The notes: generated by a model not told the origin, from the letters alone. A stretch of 64,000 bases of DNA from CAVQCT01 sp964371785 (GCA_964371785.1 CAYJOL010000003.1:1-64000); one strand, 5' to 3'. Positions 9,748 through 19,527 are shown, counted from the stretch's first letter. Translations and numbers: made by a program.

Positions 9748-11496
9748 TTGAATGTTTTAGTGTACTTCCTATTCGCAGTCGTGCTCTTCAGTCTGGCGTA
9801 TCGCTTTTATGGCCGATATATCGCCCGGGTCATGGACGAGAATCCGAACCGACCCACTCCAGCTCAGCAGTATAACGATGGAAGGGACTATGTTCCCACG
9901 CGCAAGTCGGTACTCTTTGCCCATCATTTTTCCGCCATTGCAGGAGCCGGACCTATCGTGGGTCCCACGCTTGGCATTCTCTATGGAGTCGGACCCGCCT
10001 GGCTATGGATCGTGGTTGGAGCGATTTTTTTCGGAGCTGTTCACGATTTCACCGCGCTGTTCGCATCGATCAGGGAAAGAGGAAATTCCATGGCGGAGAT
10101 TGCGCGGAAATCGCTGGGACGGTCCGGTTTTGTCATGTTTATCATGTTTACTATCGTACTGATCATATTGGTTACATCCGCGTTTCTTTCGTTCACCGCC
10201 GTGTCACTTACTTCGCTGTACCCGCTCGATAAGTTGGGTCTCGCCGATGGGCAGACATTGCTTCGTACTACCTCGGTCGACGGTCAGACAATGGGCATTG
10301 TCGGAGGTATCGCGTCGACATCGGTCATCGTCATCACGCTGATCGCTCCCCTGCTGGGATTCTTGGTGACAAAAAAGCGGATTAAAACCTGGCTGGCATT
10401 CCTGCTGGCATTCATAATATGCATGTTTTCTATCTATATTGGGTTCCGGATGCCTCTGTCATTGGCTCCATCGATGTGGATGGTTGTCATTGCCGTGTAC
10501 ACGCTCTTTGCTTGCGAAGCTCCAGTGTGGCTGATTCTTCAGCCCCGTGATTTCGTGAATGTTCAGATCCTTTATCTGGGTATGGCCGCCATGATGGTTG
10601 GGGTGATCGTGGCTGGTTTTCAGGGTGTGACCGTTACTGCCCCGGTAAGCAATATTGCTGTCGGTACCGCTAAGATGGGACCGGTCTGGCCGTTCCTGCT
10701 CATTACCATCTCGTGTGGCGCGATCTCCGGATTCCACGCCCTCGTCTCCGGGGGAACTTCCTCGAAACAGATAGAAAACGAGAGGCAGGCCAGAGCTGTC
10801 GGATACGGTGGAATGCTTCTTGAGGGGATACTTGCCGTGCTGGTCGTTATCGCTATCGGGTCATCGCTGACCTTCAAAGAATACATGACCATCACTTGGC
10901 CCGATATTGGCGCCGGAAATCCGATTCTGGCCTTTGCCCTGTCGATGGGTCACTTGCTGGAACGAACTATCGGCATATCTGTGGCTTTTGGAACGGTCAT
11001 CGGAATACTGATAGTAGAAGGATTCATCATCACGACCCTTGATACCGCCGTTCGCCTGAACCGGTATCTTTTCGAAGAACTCTGGAAGACGGTGTTCGCC
11101 CACCCCCCGGCGTACATGCGGAAGTTCTGGTTTAACTCCAGTCTGGCTGTCGTTCTGATGCTCTTCATTGCCTGGACCAACAGCTTCAAGCACATCTGGC
11201 CGTTGTTTGGATCGACTAACCAGTTACTGGCTGCCCTGACCCTGATTGCAGTCACCGTTTGGTTGCATGCGTTGAAGCGTTCAACCTGGTTCACCATCGT
11301 ACCGGCTGTCATAATGATCGTAACAACAATTGCATCATTGAGTTACAAACTGTTTACGGACTACATCCCCAACTACAACTTTCTGCTCGCAGGCATCGAT
11401 ATTCTCCTGCTGGTTCTATCGGTCGGTGTTATCAGACTCTCAATAAAGAAGCTGATTGAGCCGCAGGCCAGCACCGGCGAATCAATTGTTGCCTAA
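9748..11496 (+). CDS. cstA: CstA-family carbon starvation / pyruvate or peptide transporter
   Basis: A polytopic inner-membrane protein with about 15 hydrophobic segments and the CstA signatures near the N-terminus: YRFYGRYIA, then FAHHFSAIAGAGPIVGP and GAVHDF. FHALVSGGTSSKQ lies in the middle. CstA proteins import pyruvate and/or peptides under carbon limitation. The length (582 aa) matches the shorter CstA class. The start codon appears to be TTG, since that gives the conserved MNxLVxF opening and no ATG fits; a GTG at 9760 is an alternative. The gene stands 70 bases before a diguanylate cyclase gene and could be co-transcribed with it. Confidence 0.9.
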   Translation: MNVLVYFLFAVVLFSLAYRFYGRYIARVMDENPNRPTPAQQYNDGRDYVPTRKSVLFAHHFSAIAGAGPIVGPTLGILYGVGPAWLWIVVGAIFFGAVHDFTALFASIRERGNSMAEIARKSLGRSGFVMFIMFTIVLIILVTSAFLSFTAVSLTSLYPLDKLGLADGQTLLRTTSVDGQTMGIVGGIASTSVIVITLIAPLLGFLVTKKRIKTWLAFLLAFIICMFSIYIGFRMPLSLAPSMWMVVIAVYTLFACEAPVWLILQPRDFVNVQILYLGMAAMMVGVIVAGFQGVTVTAPVSNIAVGTAKMGPVWPFLLITISCGAISGFHALVSGGTSSKQIENERQARAVGYGGMLLEGILAVLVVIAIGSSLTFKEYMTITWPDIGAGNPILAFALSMGHLLERTIGISVAFGTVIGILIVEGFIITTLDTAVRLNRYLFEELWKTVFAHPPAYMRKFWFNSSLAVVLMLFIAWTNSFKHIWPLFGSTNQLLAALTLIAVTVWLHALKRSTWFTIVPAVIMIVTTIASLSYKLFTDYIPNYNFLLAGIDILLLVLSVGVIRLSIKKLIEPQASTGESIVA

Positions 11497-11566
11497 ATTC
11501 TTTTCCTCCAATAAATAAACCACCTATTCGGCCGATATACCGGCTATACGCTGTGATGCCCAAATT

Positions 11567-13126
11567 ATGAAACTATTTCTGGACAGACATAAGACGCTTC
11601 TGCCCCGTCTGGACGTCATATATCTTCTTACCCGGTTCATGACTCTTTCCAGCATAGTCTGGTATGCATATTTTCGGGAGTCAACCAGTGAGGACGCGTT
11701 TCTGTTACACGTGGCGGTCGGTACCTATGCGCTTCACCTGAGTCTTTTCTTTATCGCGATCCGGGGCAAATTCGACATTAAGCTGGCCTACCTCTCGGCA
11801 ATCATTTATGACGTGCTTCTGGTGCCGTTGCTGGTGCTCTTGACGGGCGGAGCCAATTCAGCGTTTTACCCGCTCTTTTACATAACTGTTTCGGTTGCCA
11901 CCTATGTACTGACTTTCTGGTTTTCATTGAGCGCCTGCATCCTGGTCACGATAGGCTATTTCTTCACCGCTTACTCAGGACTTAATTTCACTACTCTATT
12001 TGGTGTGATCCTTCATACCGGATTCATCTGGATTTTCTACCTGGCTATTCTCTATGCCTCCGATTACATGCGCCGGTCCGAAGGCCGTCTGCTTAAGTTG
12101 TTCAATACGCTCAATATGCGAACCGCGGAACTCGAGAAATCCCAGGCCCATCTGGAAATGATTTATGAAAACACAAGAATTCTGGCATCGATGCTCGAAA
12201 CCGAAGGTGTCGTAAAGGAAGTCATGCGAATCCTGGGGACCCTGCTTCAGTACCGGACGTATGCGTTGATTGCGGTGGACCGACAGGGTAATTATTTCTA
12301 TCGAGCGCGGTGTGAAAACGGACTGACCAATTATCACCTAAAGGCAATCGACCCGTCGGAATTCGGACTCATCGAGCGAATTGTCCAAGCGGGCGAGTCG
12401 ATTAAGATCCGCGACATGCAAAAGCGCGATGATTACCTCCCGCTCTGTGAGAAGACTCGTTCGGCGATCGTGGTGCCTATGGTGGCGCATGGCACTGTAA
12501 ACGGTCTGTTGTTGGCCGAATCGGGCGAGACGGATTTCTTCAAAGACAAGGACCAGCAGATGCTTTCGCTGGTAGCGCGGTCAGCTTCACTGGCTCTTGA
12601 AAACGCGGAACTCCATAAGCGGACCGAAGAGCTGACGATTATCGACGAATTGACCGAAACGTTCAATTACCGCTACTTCGTGCGTAAACTCCAGGAAGAA
12701 AAACGCCGGGCGAGTCGCTACGACCTGCCGCTTTCGCTTATCATGGTCGATATCGACTGGTTCAAGAAACTGAATGACTCGTACGGTCACGAGGTCGGTA
12801 ACATCATATTAAAGCGGTTGTCAGGTATCATAAAACAATGTATAAGAGATGTTGATATTTTCGCTCGATACGGTGGCGAAGAATTCGCCATCATTTTGCC
12901 GCAGACTCCGCAACGGGAAGCACGCATAATCGGTGAAAGAATCCGTGAGCAAGTGGAGAAGGAAATCTTTGACGCCAACAATCTTGGCAAAGTAAAAATC
13001 ACCGTTTCGGTCGGTGTCAGCTCGTACCCGGAAAACGGCCGCTCTCAGGAAGAGCTCGTTTCGGTCGCCGACCAGGCCCTGTACCGGGCCAAAGGAGAGG
13101 GGAGAAATTTAGTATGCGTGATATAA
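11567..13126 (+). CDS. Membrane-bound diguanylate cyclase with GAF sensor
   Basis: This protein makes cyclic di-GMP from two GTP. Residues 1-180 hold about five to six membrane helices, a short coiled region follows (about 180-205), then a GAF-like domain (about 210-345) and a GGDEF domain (about 360-519). The active site reads GGEEF (436-440), an accepted active variant. The inhibitory I-site RxxD is present as RDVD (427-430), exactly five residues upstream, so product feedback is expected. The gene opens a closely spaced run of cell-wall genes; NagZ follows after 36 bases. The signal sensed by the membrane or GAF part is unknown. Confidence 0.9.
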   Translation: MKLFLDRHKTLLPRLDVIYLLTRFMTLSSIVWYAYFRESTSEDAFLLHVAVGTYALHLSLFFIAIRGKFDIKLAYLSAIIYDVLLVPLLVLLTGGANSAFYPLFYITVSVATYVLTFWFSLSACILVTIGYFFTAYSGLNFTTLFGVILHTGFIWIFYLAILYASDYMRRSEGRLLKLFNTLNMRTAELEKSQAHLEMIYENTRILASMLETEGVVKEVMRILGTLLQYRTYALIAVDRQGNYFYRARCENGLTNYHLKAIDPSEFGLIERIVQAGESIKIRDMQKRDDYLPLCEKTRSAIVVPMVAHGTVNGLLLAESGETDFFKDKDQQMLSLVARSASLALENAELHKRTEELTIIDELTETFNYRYFVRKLQEEKRRASRYDLPLSLIMVDIDWFKKLNDSYGHEVGNIILKRLSGIIKQCIRDVDIFARYGGEEFAIILPQTPQREARIIGERIREQVEKEIFDANNLGKVKITVSVGVSSYPENGRSQEELVSVADQALYRAKGEGRNLVCVI

Positions 13127-13162
13127 TGAAAAGTCGTAGTGCGGTAATGCGGGGAGGCAATA

Positions 13163-14161
13163 ATGCCTGATCTGTCGAGAAGACTCGGTCAGTTGTTTAT
13201 CATCGGTTTCCCCGGTGCTGAACCGTCTACAACATTCCTGAATTTCATCAACGAGGAGAATATAGGCGGGGTGATCCTGTTCAAGGACAACTGTCCCACC
13301 CATGAGGTCACCAGATACAATATTGAGAAAATACGGAGCAGTGTGAGAGGTCGCTCGGCGTTCATAGCCATAGACCAGGAAGGCGGAAGGGTGTGCAGAA
13401 TTCTTGGCGCACCGGCCGAATTCAATGCCGCCTCGGAGTACGCCGGCAAACTGGGCATCGAGCGGTTCCGGGAAGACTACTCCCGGTCTGCCGTTTTTCT
13501 TGAATCACTCGGCATCAACCTGAATCTCGCACCTGTCTGCGACTTGTTCATCAACCCCCGGAACAGTTGTCTGGCCGGGCGTTGTTTCGGCGATGACGCC
13601 GGAACTGTCGCCGAGTTCGTCCGAGCCTCGGTCGAGGTTTCGCGGCGTTCCGGTTTGCTTTCCTGTCTCAAGCACTTTCCCGGGCTCGGGGATAGTTCAA
13701 TAGATCCACACAAAGGAACCGCCGAAGCCTCGTATGATGCACTGATATGGGAACAACGGGAACGTCTTACCTTTGCCGCCGGAGTGGAGAGCGGAGCCGA
13801 CATGATCATGACAACTCACCTCCTTCTGCCGAAAATAGACAACTCCATTGCGACAGGATCGCATGAGATAATATCCACAATGATTCGTCAGTCGCTCCGT
13901 TTCGACGGCCCGATTATAACGGATGACCTTCTCATGGAAGGTGCGGCGACTCTCGGCGATTATGGAGAACGTGCCGCCGCTGCATTTGGTGCCGGGCATG
14001 ATCTGCTTCTGTTCGGTCAGAATTTACAGGCATCGATGGAGGCCTTCGATGCCTTCAGAGACGCCTATACGCGGGATGAAATAAATCGAGAGCAAATCAG
14101 TGCATCGCTAATGCGAATTGCCGGGTTGAAGTTCAAGCTTGGCAAGTCAGTACTGCTGTAA
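13163..14161 (+). CDS. nagZ: Beta-N-acetylhexosaminidase, GH3 (NagZ-like)
   Basis: NagZ removes GlcNAc from GlcNAc-anhydroMurNAc fragments during peptidoglycan recycling. Visible motifs are AIDQEGGRV, the KHFPG block with the Asp-x-His catalytic dyad (Asp181-Pro-His183), and the nucleophile Asp254 in TDDLLMEGA. The first His of the usual PGHG is Leu here (PGLG), a tolerated-looking change because the catalytic Asp-His dyad is intact. No signal peptide is seen, as for cytoplasmic NagZ. A GGGGAGG Shine-Dalgarno lies just before the ATG. The anmK gene begins 13 bases downstream, which supports the recycling role. Confidence 0.9.
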   Translation: MPDLSRRLGQLFIIGFPGAEPSTTFLNFINEENIGGVILFKDNCPTHEVTRYNIEKIRSSVRGRSAFIAIDQEGGRVCRILGAPAEFNAASEYAGKLGIERFREDYSRSAVFLESLGINLNLAPVCDLFINPRNSCLAGRCFGDDAGTVAEFVRASVEVSRRSGLLSCLKHFPGLGDSSIDPHKGTAEASYDALIWEQRERLTFAAGVESGADMIMTTHLLLPKIDNSIATGSHEIISTMIRQSLRFDGPIITDDLLMEGAATLGDYGERAAAAFGAGHDLLLFGQNLQASMEAFDAFRDAYTRDEINREQISASLMRIAGLKFKLGKSVLL

Positions 14162-14173
14162 TAGTATGACATC

Positions 14174-15370
14174 ATGACGCTAAACAGGGTACTACAGAAA
14201 CGAAACCATATCGTGCTTGGACTCAATTCCGGAACCTCGGCCGATGGTCTCGATCTGGCAGCCGTCAAGTGTCTGACCCGGAGCAATAAGACCGGCAGCG
14301 TTATATTTCTTGCCGGTCAGAAGAAGAAATACCCGGCTGCCTTACGCGTACATATTACGAAGACAATGCACGCCAGAAATATTCCGGTAGACGAACTCAT
14401 CTATTTGGACAATCTTATCGGTCGGTTTTTCGGCAAGGAGGCGTCGAAATTCATCGACGCGTTGTTCGCGCAGGGCATCCGAATCGACGCCATAGCTTCG
14501 CACGGACAGACAATCCGACACTTACCGGTCATGGCCGGTTTTCTCGGGCAACGCGTACGAGGCACTCTACAACTGGGATCGTCAGAGTTTATTGCGGCGG
14601 CAACCGGTAAAACAGTGATCAGCGACTTTCGGCAGGCGGATATTGCGGTCGGAAACGAGGGCGCACCGATTACTTCGCACGCCGTCCGAGAGCTATTCTC
14701 CGACTCCCGCGAACCGCGCCTGCTTTTGAACATCGGTGGCATCGCCAACTATTTCTACATTCCGACAGGCAAAAGACAGGAAGTAGTCGAATCGGCCGAT
14801 TGCGGTCCCGGCAATAGTCTCTCAGACTACCTGTCCACCAGATTGTTCGGCGAGAACTTCGATAGGCACGGCCGCCGCGCCGCTTCCGGCCAGGTCTCGG
14901 AGCGGCTGCTTGCTCTTCTGAGCGCCGATCCGTTTTATATCGGCCCGGCAAAGTCGACCGGCAAGGAGGTATTCGGCGAGACCATGGGGGAAACGATGAT
15001 TACGTTCGGCCGAAAATTCAAAATCCCCGGTGTGGATTTGTTGGCGACCGCTGTGGAACTTACCGTACGGAGCATCGCGTGGAAAGTTCTCCCCCTGCTT
15101 CGACGTGATCGAGACGTGAAAAAAATGTATTTGACCGGAGGGGGAAGAGATAACATCTTCCTCGTGAAAAGACTGCAACTCAGCCTGCCCGAGGTACACG
15201 TCTGCCGGATAGACGAACTCGGCATTCCCGGCGATTTCGTCGAAGCTGCCTCGTACGCCATGCTTGGCGAGGCCTGTCTCCGCGGGCGTCCGATGAGTAA
15301 CATGGGACCGGACGGACGTCGGCCTGTGCTGGGCCGCATTACCCAACCACCGGTTGGAGCCGGAAGCTAA
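14174..15370 (+). CDS. anmK: Anhydro-N-acetylmuramic acid kinase
   Basis: AnmK opens the anhydro ring of anhMurNAc and phosphorylates it to MurNAc-6-phosphate. The N-terminal ATP-binding motif GLNSGTSADGLD (16-27) matches the family GTSMDGID signature. Other conserved blocks are SHGQTIRH, VSDFRQADIAVGNEGAP-like, LLLNIGGIANYFYI and YLTGGGRDN. The length of 398 aa is normal for the family. It follows nagZ by 13 bases, and the next gene begins 17 bases after its stop. NagZ supplies its substrate, so the two form a coherent salvage step. Confidence 0.93.
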   Translation: MTLNRVLQKRNHIVLGLNSGTSADGLDLAAVKCLTRSNKTGSVIFLAGQKKKYPAALRVHITKTMHARNIPVDELIYLDNLIGRFFGKEASKFIDALFAQGIRIDAIASHGQTIRHLPVMAGFLGQRVRGTLQLGSSEFIAAATGKTVISDFRQADIAVGNEGAPITSHAVRELFSDSREPRLLLNIGGIANYFYIPTGKRQEVVESADCGPGNSLSDYLSTRLFGENFDRHGRRAASGQVSERLLALLSADPFYIGPAKSTGKEVFGETMGETMITFGRKFKIPGVDLLATAVELTVRSIAWKVLPLLRRDRDVKKMYLTGGGRDNIFLVKRLQLSLPEVHVCRIDELGIPGDFVEAASYAMLGEACLRGRPMSNMGPDGRRPVLGRITQPPVGAGS

Positions 15371-15386
15371 TGACAGGAAAGACAAC

Positions 15387-16649
15387 GTGAGAATCTTTTT
15401 ACGATACGCCGCCAGAATCGGCACCGGACTCTGCCTGATGGCCCTCGTCTGGAGCTGTGCTACCGTTCCTGGCCTCAAGGAGGAGAAGGCGGCATCGGTC
15501 ATCAGAATACCATTCGTCCGCGTCCTGCTCGAAGACAATACTACTGAGATTACCGCGAGCGCCGACGAGTCCTTTGCTATCGAATGTCTTACCGGGGGCC
15601 GGCAGTCGGTCTATTACTCATCGCAGGAGGTCACCGTTCGGCGCGATGACGACGGCCTGAGTGTCCGCAACAATCGCGGGGAAACAATTCAGGCGCACCT
15701 GGATGAGGTCAATATTCTCCCCCGGGGGAATGACAATCGACTTCGACTCGATAATAAGCGATATCGCGGCATTCTGAAAATTCTCCCTAATGGCGGTAAT
15801 GTGGAGCTTATCAATATCGTCTATATGGAAGACTATCTGCGTGGTGTTGTCCCGCCGGAGATCGGCAAGAGAACGGATGACGAAATCGAAGCGGTCAAAG
15901 CACAGGCGGTGGCTGCCCGAACCTATGCCATGGCGCACCTCCAGCAGTATGGAAATCAACCGTATGACATGAAATCCAGTATTATAGACCAGGTATACGA
16001 AGGCGTGGAGGTGGAAAACAAACTCGTCGATAAGGCAATTGACCTTACCGCCGGATGGGTGCTTATGTACCAGGATAACTTTGTAAACGCGTACTACCAT
16101 TCCACCTGTGGTGGCATGACCGATGATGTCAGCGCAGTATGGGACCGCAAGGAGGTTCCATATCTGAAGGCCGTACAGGATGGCGACGCCTGCGCCTGGT
16201 CAAAGTACTATCGGTGGAAGGAATACTTCACCGAATCCCAGCTCCGGGGCCGCGTCGAACAGTTCCTGGCCAGCGACCGCGGTCGGGACCTTCGAATCGG
16301 ACCAATTCGTGATGTCACGATTAATGATCGTACACCCGGGGGCCGGGTTGTGACGCTGTCGGTGAAGACCGATGATGATGTCTACCAATTTCATCGGGAT
16401 CGCATCCGTTGGGTATTGGGAAGAACTTCAAGTCCTGACCTGATTTTACCATCGGATCGGTTCGACATCCAAGTTGAACGCAACGGTAACGGGTATGTGA
16501 CAGCTGTGACTTTCAATGGCTCCGGCTACGGTCACGGTGTTGGCATGTGCCAGTGTGGGGCGATTGGACTTTCCCGTAAAGGCTGGACATTTGACAAAAT
16601 CCTCACCCACTATTACACTGGGGTGAATGTCAAGAAACTCTATGATTAA
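15387..16649 (+). CDS. SpoIID/LytB-domain lipoprotein, putative lytic transglycosylase
   Basis: SpoIID-type enzymes cut peptidoglycan glycan strands that lack stem peptides and leave anhydroMurNAc ends. The domain is clear: DYLRGVVPPEIG, with the Glu that corresponds to the catalytic Glu of SpoIID, then EAVKAQAVAARTYA, HSTCGGMT and GYGHGVGMCQCGA. I chose GTG at 15387, giving MRIFLRYAAR and a signal ending in a lipobox-like Cys (LVWSC), because AGGAAAG lies 8 bases upstream. A TTG at 15354 would overlap anmK. It is likely a periplasmic lipoprotein. Position after nagZ-anmK and before an OmpA-type gene suggests that cleavage and recycling are co-expressed. Confidence 0.88.
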   Translation: MRIFLRYAARIGTGLCLMALVWSCATVPGLKEEKAASVIRIPFVRVLLEDNTTEITASADESFAIECLTGGRQSVYYSSQEVTVRRDDDGLSVRNNRGETIQAHLDEVNILPRGNDNRLRLDNKRYRGILKILPNGGNVELINIVYMEDYLRGVVPPEIGKRTDDEIEAVKAQAVAARTYAMAHLQQYGNQPYDMKSSIIDQVYEGVEVENKLVDKAIDLTAGWVLMYQDNFVNAYYHSTCGGMTDDVSAVWDRKEVPYLKAVQDGDACAWSKYYRWKEYFTESQLRGRVEQFLASDRGRDLRIGPIRDVTINDRTPGGRVVTLSVKTDDDVYQFHRDRIRWVLGRTSSPDLILPSDRFDIQVERNGNGYVTAVTFNGSGYGHGVGMCQCGAIGLSRKGWTFDKILTHYYTGVNVKKLYD

Positions 16650-16652
16650 TCG

Positions 16653-18113
16653 ATGAAGAAAATCAGATCGGCAGTCCTTCTATTACTTCTCTTTGTGACC
16701 ACAACTGGTACAGTTGGCGCTTCAGATTTTGCCTATTATCTCAGTGGGTCGGCCGGACTTTCGACACTTACCGGAGGTGATTCGGCCAAATACACTCTCC
16801 AGAAAAGCTTTGGCGGAAGTTTCGGTTACCGATTGAGCAGGCAGTGGTATCTTGACTTGAGCGGCACCGTCCTGCGCAATTACAATGACCCGGAGGCTTC
16901 ATCCAGTTTTCAGCTGGGAGCTGACAAGTATGCCGCGACCCGCCGATGGAAAGCCACCCGCCTGGGTCTTCGCTTCGACCATCAGTTCCTTCATCCTGAC
17001 TACCGGGTGAATTTGCTGGCTGGAGCAGGTGGCGGCTTGATGCTCTGGAGTATTGTTGATCCCCAGGGTGATACCGCGATTAATGTGCGTGGACCGCATG
17101 ACGAAACGGTCGACTATTCGGCATCGGAAATATTCGTTAGTGCCCGCACGGGTATTCAGGTCACCCTGTCCCCGAAGTGGGCACTTCAGACTACGGTACA
17201 GGCGGACTATCTCACCGGCTGGGGAGCCGACTTTGCTTCCGACGTGAAGTCGTCCCGCAACCGCTGGCAGGTGGGTGCGAATCTCAATCTTGTTTTCCTG
17301 TTCGGCGGCTCTTCGTCCGCTTCAGACTGGCGCTCGACAACCAACTGGACATCCCCCACCGTGGTCAGCCGCGAGCCCGTGCGGGCCGATATTATCGATT
17401 CGGATGGCGACGGGGTGGCCGATGATTCCGACAAGTGCCCGGATACCCCCTCCCGGTTGGTAGTGGATAAGACCGGCTGCCCGATCGATTCCGATGGTGA
17501 TGGGGTTAACGATGGTCTGGATGATTGTCTGAACACGGATCGTCGTGCTGTCGGTCATGTCGATATTCACGGCTGCCCGGTGGATTCGGATTTCGACGGT
17601 ATTCCCGATTATCTTGATGCCTGCCCCTCCAATCAAATCGGTGCCCGGGTCGATTCAACCGGCTGTCCCACTGATTCGGACAAAGACGGAATTCCCGATG
17701 GCCTCGATGATTGTCCCAACACGCTGTACGGCGTACCGGTGGACAAATATGGTTGTATTGACCTGTCGATGTTTGCGGCGCCGATGGTACTGAATATTGA
17801 TTATGCTCCGGGGTCATTCGAGGTCGATCCCAGAAATCGGGAGCGTCTTAAAGAGCTGGCCCGGGTTCTTGGTGTGGTCCCGGAAATAAAGCTTGAAATT
17901 AATGGCTATTCCGACAATATTGGTACCGATGCGGCCAACCAGGCGCTCTCTGAAAAACGCGCCCGCCGGGTTCGCGACAATCTCGTGGCGCTGGGAATCA
18001 GCCAAGATCGTATCAAAGTGTTCGGAAGGGGCGAAACCAACTTTGTGGCATCCAATGATACGGCGGAAGGCAGGGCCAAAAACAGAAGGATAGAAATAGT
18101 TTTTTACCGATAA
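16653..18113 (+). CDS. OmpA-family outer-membrane protein with thrombospondin type-3 repeats
   Basis: A signal peptide (about 1-23) is followed by a beta-barrel-like N-terminal domain (about 24-235). Four Ca-binding TSP3 repeats of the DSDGDGVxDxxDxCP type follow (about 249-367). The C-terminal OmpA peptidoglycan-binding domain (about 385-486) includes GYSDNIG, LSEKRARRV and the conserved Arg in NRRIEI. This is the OprF/OmpA architecture, tethering the outer membrane to the cell wall. It begins 3 bases after the SpoIID gene stops, so the two are almost certainly co-transcribed and perhaps translationally coupled. Confidence 0.92.
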   Translation: MKKIRSAVLLLLLFVTTTGTVGASDFAYYLSGSAGLSTLTGGDSAKYTLQKSFGGSFGYRLSRQWYLDLSGTVLRNYNDPEASSSFQLGADKYAATRRWKATRLGLRFDHQFLHPDYRVNLLAGAGGGLMLWSIVDPQGDTAINVRGPHDETVDYSASEIFVSARTGIQVTLSPKWALQTTVQADYLTGWGADFASDVKSSRNRWQVGANLNLVFLFGGSSSASDWRSTTNWTSPTVVSREPVRADIIDSDGDGVADDSDKCPDTPSRLVVDKTGCPIDSDGDGVNDGLDDCLNTDRRAVGHVDIHGCPVDSDFDGIPDYLDACPSNQIGARVDSTGCPTDSDKDGIPDGLDDCPNTLYGVPVDKYGCIDLSMFAAPMVLNIDYAPGSFEVDPRNRERLKELARVLGVVPEIKLEINGYSDNIGTDAANQALSEKRARRVRDNLVALGISQDRIKVFGRGETNFVASNDTAEGRAKNRRIEIVFYR

Positions 18114-18142
18114 CCGGTCGGAAATCTTACGATACTCGCACT

Positions 18143-18718
18143 ATGAACCATCCCCATCCACTCGATACGCTCCTCGAACGACGTCATCAAGAATATGCGG
18201 CGGTCATTTTCCTTCCGCAATCTCTCGATGCAGTCATAGCCCCGTTGCGAGAACGGTTTGACCCCATGTACAGTCTTGTGTCTTCGCATATTACTTTGGT
18301 TTTTCGGTTTGAAACAATGATGCCGCTGGACGAGATTGCCTCGAATATTAATGCTGAGACCAAGCAGCAGAAATCAATCCCGATTGAGCTGGACAGCATC
18401 GGGGATTTTTATCCCCATTCGCCGGTCATCTACTGGCAGATAAGAAAAAATCCGGAACTATGTGAACTCTATTACCGCCTGTATTCCCGTCTTGGCGTAC
18501 CGATTCCGCATAAGCAGTTTGAACCTCACGTGACTGTTGCCAGAGAGATTTCCGACCATCGCGTGATGATAGTCAAAGAAAAGATAGTAACCTACCTGCC
18601 CAAAGAGAAATTTCACGCAGGTTCCATTGACCTCGTGACGCCACTGGTAAACGAGAAATGGGTATCGGTGAGGACGTTCCCCTTTTCGGGATTGAACCAG
18701 AGTCTGATCTCCGGCTGA
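18143..18718 (+). CDS. 2H phosphoesterase (2'-5' RNA ligase family)
   Basis: Two H-x-T motifs define the active site of this superfamily: HITLVF in the N-terminal half and HVTVAR in the C-terminal half. Members cleave or form 2',5' linkages or cyclic phosphates of RNA and nucleotides. The length (191 aa) is typical and no export signal is present. It is the last gene of the 11.6-18.7 kb run, 29 bases after the OmpA gene, and a terminator follows. Its true substrate and any tie to the cell wall are unknown. Confidence 0.82.
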   Translation: MNHPHPLDTLLERRHQEYAAVIFLPQSLDAVIAPLRERFDPMYSLVSSHITLVFRFETMMPLDEIASNINAETKQQKSIPIELDSIGDFYPHSPVIYWQIRKNPELCELYYRLYSRLGVPIPHKQFEPHVTVAREISDHRVMIVKEKIVTYLPKEKFHAGSIDLVTPLVNEKWVSVRTFPFSGLNQSLISG

Positions 18719-18744
18719 ATTTCGCCCCGATAAGATTCCAAAAA

Positions 18745-18770
18745 GAAAGCGGCTCAATTGAGCCGCTTTC
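18745..18770. terminator. Bidirectional terminator between convergent genes
   Basis: A perfect 12-bp stem GAAAGCGGCTCA / TGAGCCGCTTTC with a 2-base centre lies between the convergent 2H phosphoesterase and cytochrome genes. A/T runs are short, but the symmetry serves both directions. Confidence 0.75.
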
Positions 18771-18795
18771 ACTATGCGAGAATTTTCTCAGATGT

Positions 18796-19341
18796 CTACT
18801 TTTCAGCTGTGACTGGATGGACCAGACCCTTCATCTTTTCGAAATCGAAAGGCTTGAAGTTCGGGTTCCCTTCTTCTTTGTGGCAGCGTACGCAAGTCTC
18901 GGCGGTTGGCATAACCAGACCAGCCGCGACCGCATCCTTCAGAGCCGCCGCTTTGTCAGCCGCAAACTTGGTTTTGCTCATGATCTTGGGCGACTTATAG
19001 TCGGATCCCGGACCATGACAGGCTTCGCAAGCGATACCGGTAATCGCCGTGCCATCTTCGAGCTTACCAGTCATGTGACACACAGTGCACTCGGCCTTGG
19101 TTTGCTCTTCCGGCTTCAGGGCCGCCCAAGCTTTGGCATGGGGGGTCTGCTCCCAGGCAGTGAATTGGGCCTTGTGGCACATCTTGCACTTTTCAGCACC
19201 GACATAACTGTGCGCCGGAACCGCGGCTTTGACCTCTGCTTTACCCTCTTCCTTGGCTGCCTCTTGCGCGGTAACCACAAAAGCGGTAAGGGCAAATAAG
19301 GCCAGCAATAACATTGCTACAAAGGTGAGTTTACGCATCAT
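18796..19341 (-). CDS. Periplasmic tetraheme cytochrome c (c554-like)
   Basis: After a signal peptide (about 1-25) the protein carries four CxxCH heme c sites: CKMCH, CTVCH, CEACH and CVRCH. The pattern YVGAEKCKMCHK...CHGPG matches cytochrome c554-type domains used as periplasmic electron carriers. The length (181 aa) suggests a single small domain. It is a lone minus-strand gene between terminators or spacers, so its partner is not obvious. The CydA-like cytochrome at 32.4 kb is another c-heme protein in the window, but a link is speculation. Confidence 0.88.
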   Translation of the reverse strand: MMRKLTFVAMLLLALFALTAFVVTAQEAAKEEGKAEVKAAVPAHSYVGAEKCKMCHKAQFTAWEQTPHAKAWAALKPEEQTKAECTVCHMTGKLEDGTAITGIACEACHGPGSDYKSPKIMSKTKFAADKAAALKDAVAAGLVMPTAETCVRCHKEEGNPNFKPFDFEKMKGLVHPVTAEK

Positions 19342-19527
19342 ATTACCTCTCTGATGTTATTAGTTACACCTTATACATTTTAGAAACTGTCTTGTTTCAC
19401 GCCTTGTGAAAATAATAACTTCGTCGATGCGCGTCAAGTCGAATTCCCGAAAAACCGAAAATCAGCCTTGATTAAATACCTGTTGCAGTATATCATAAAT
19501 TGAATTAGTTTGACCGAAACTAAACGT

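Noticed and set aside
13679..13711. Loss of the PGHG His in NagZ as a sign of inactivity
   Set aside because: The Asp181-Pro-His183 dyad and the Asp254 nucleophile, which carry the catalysis, are intact.
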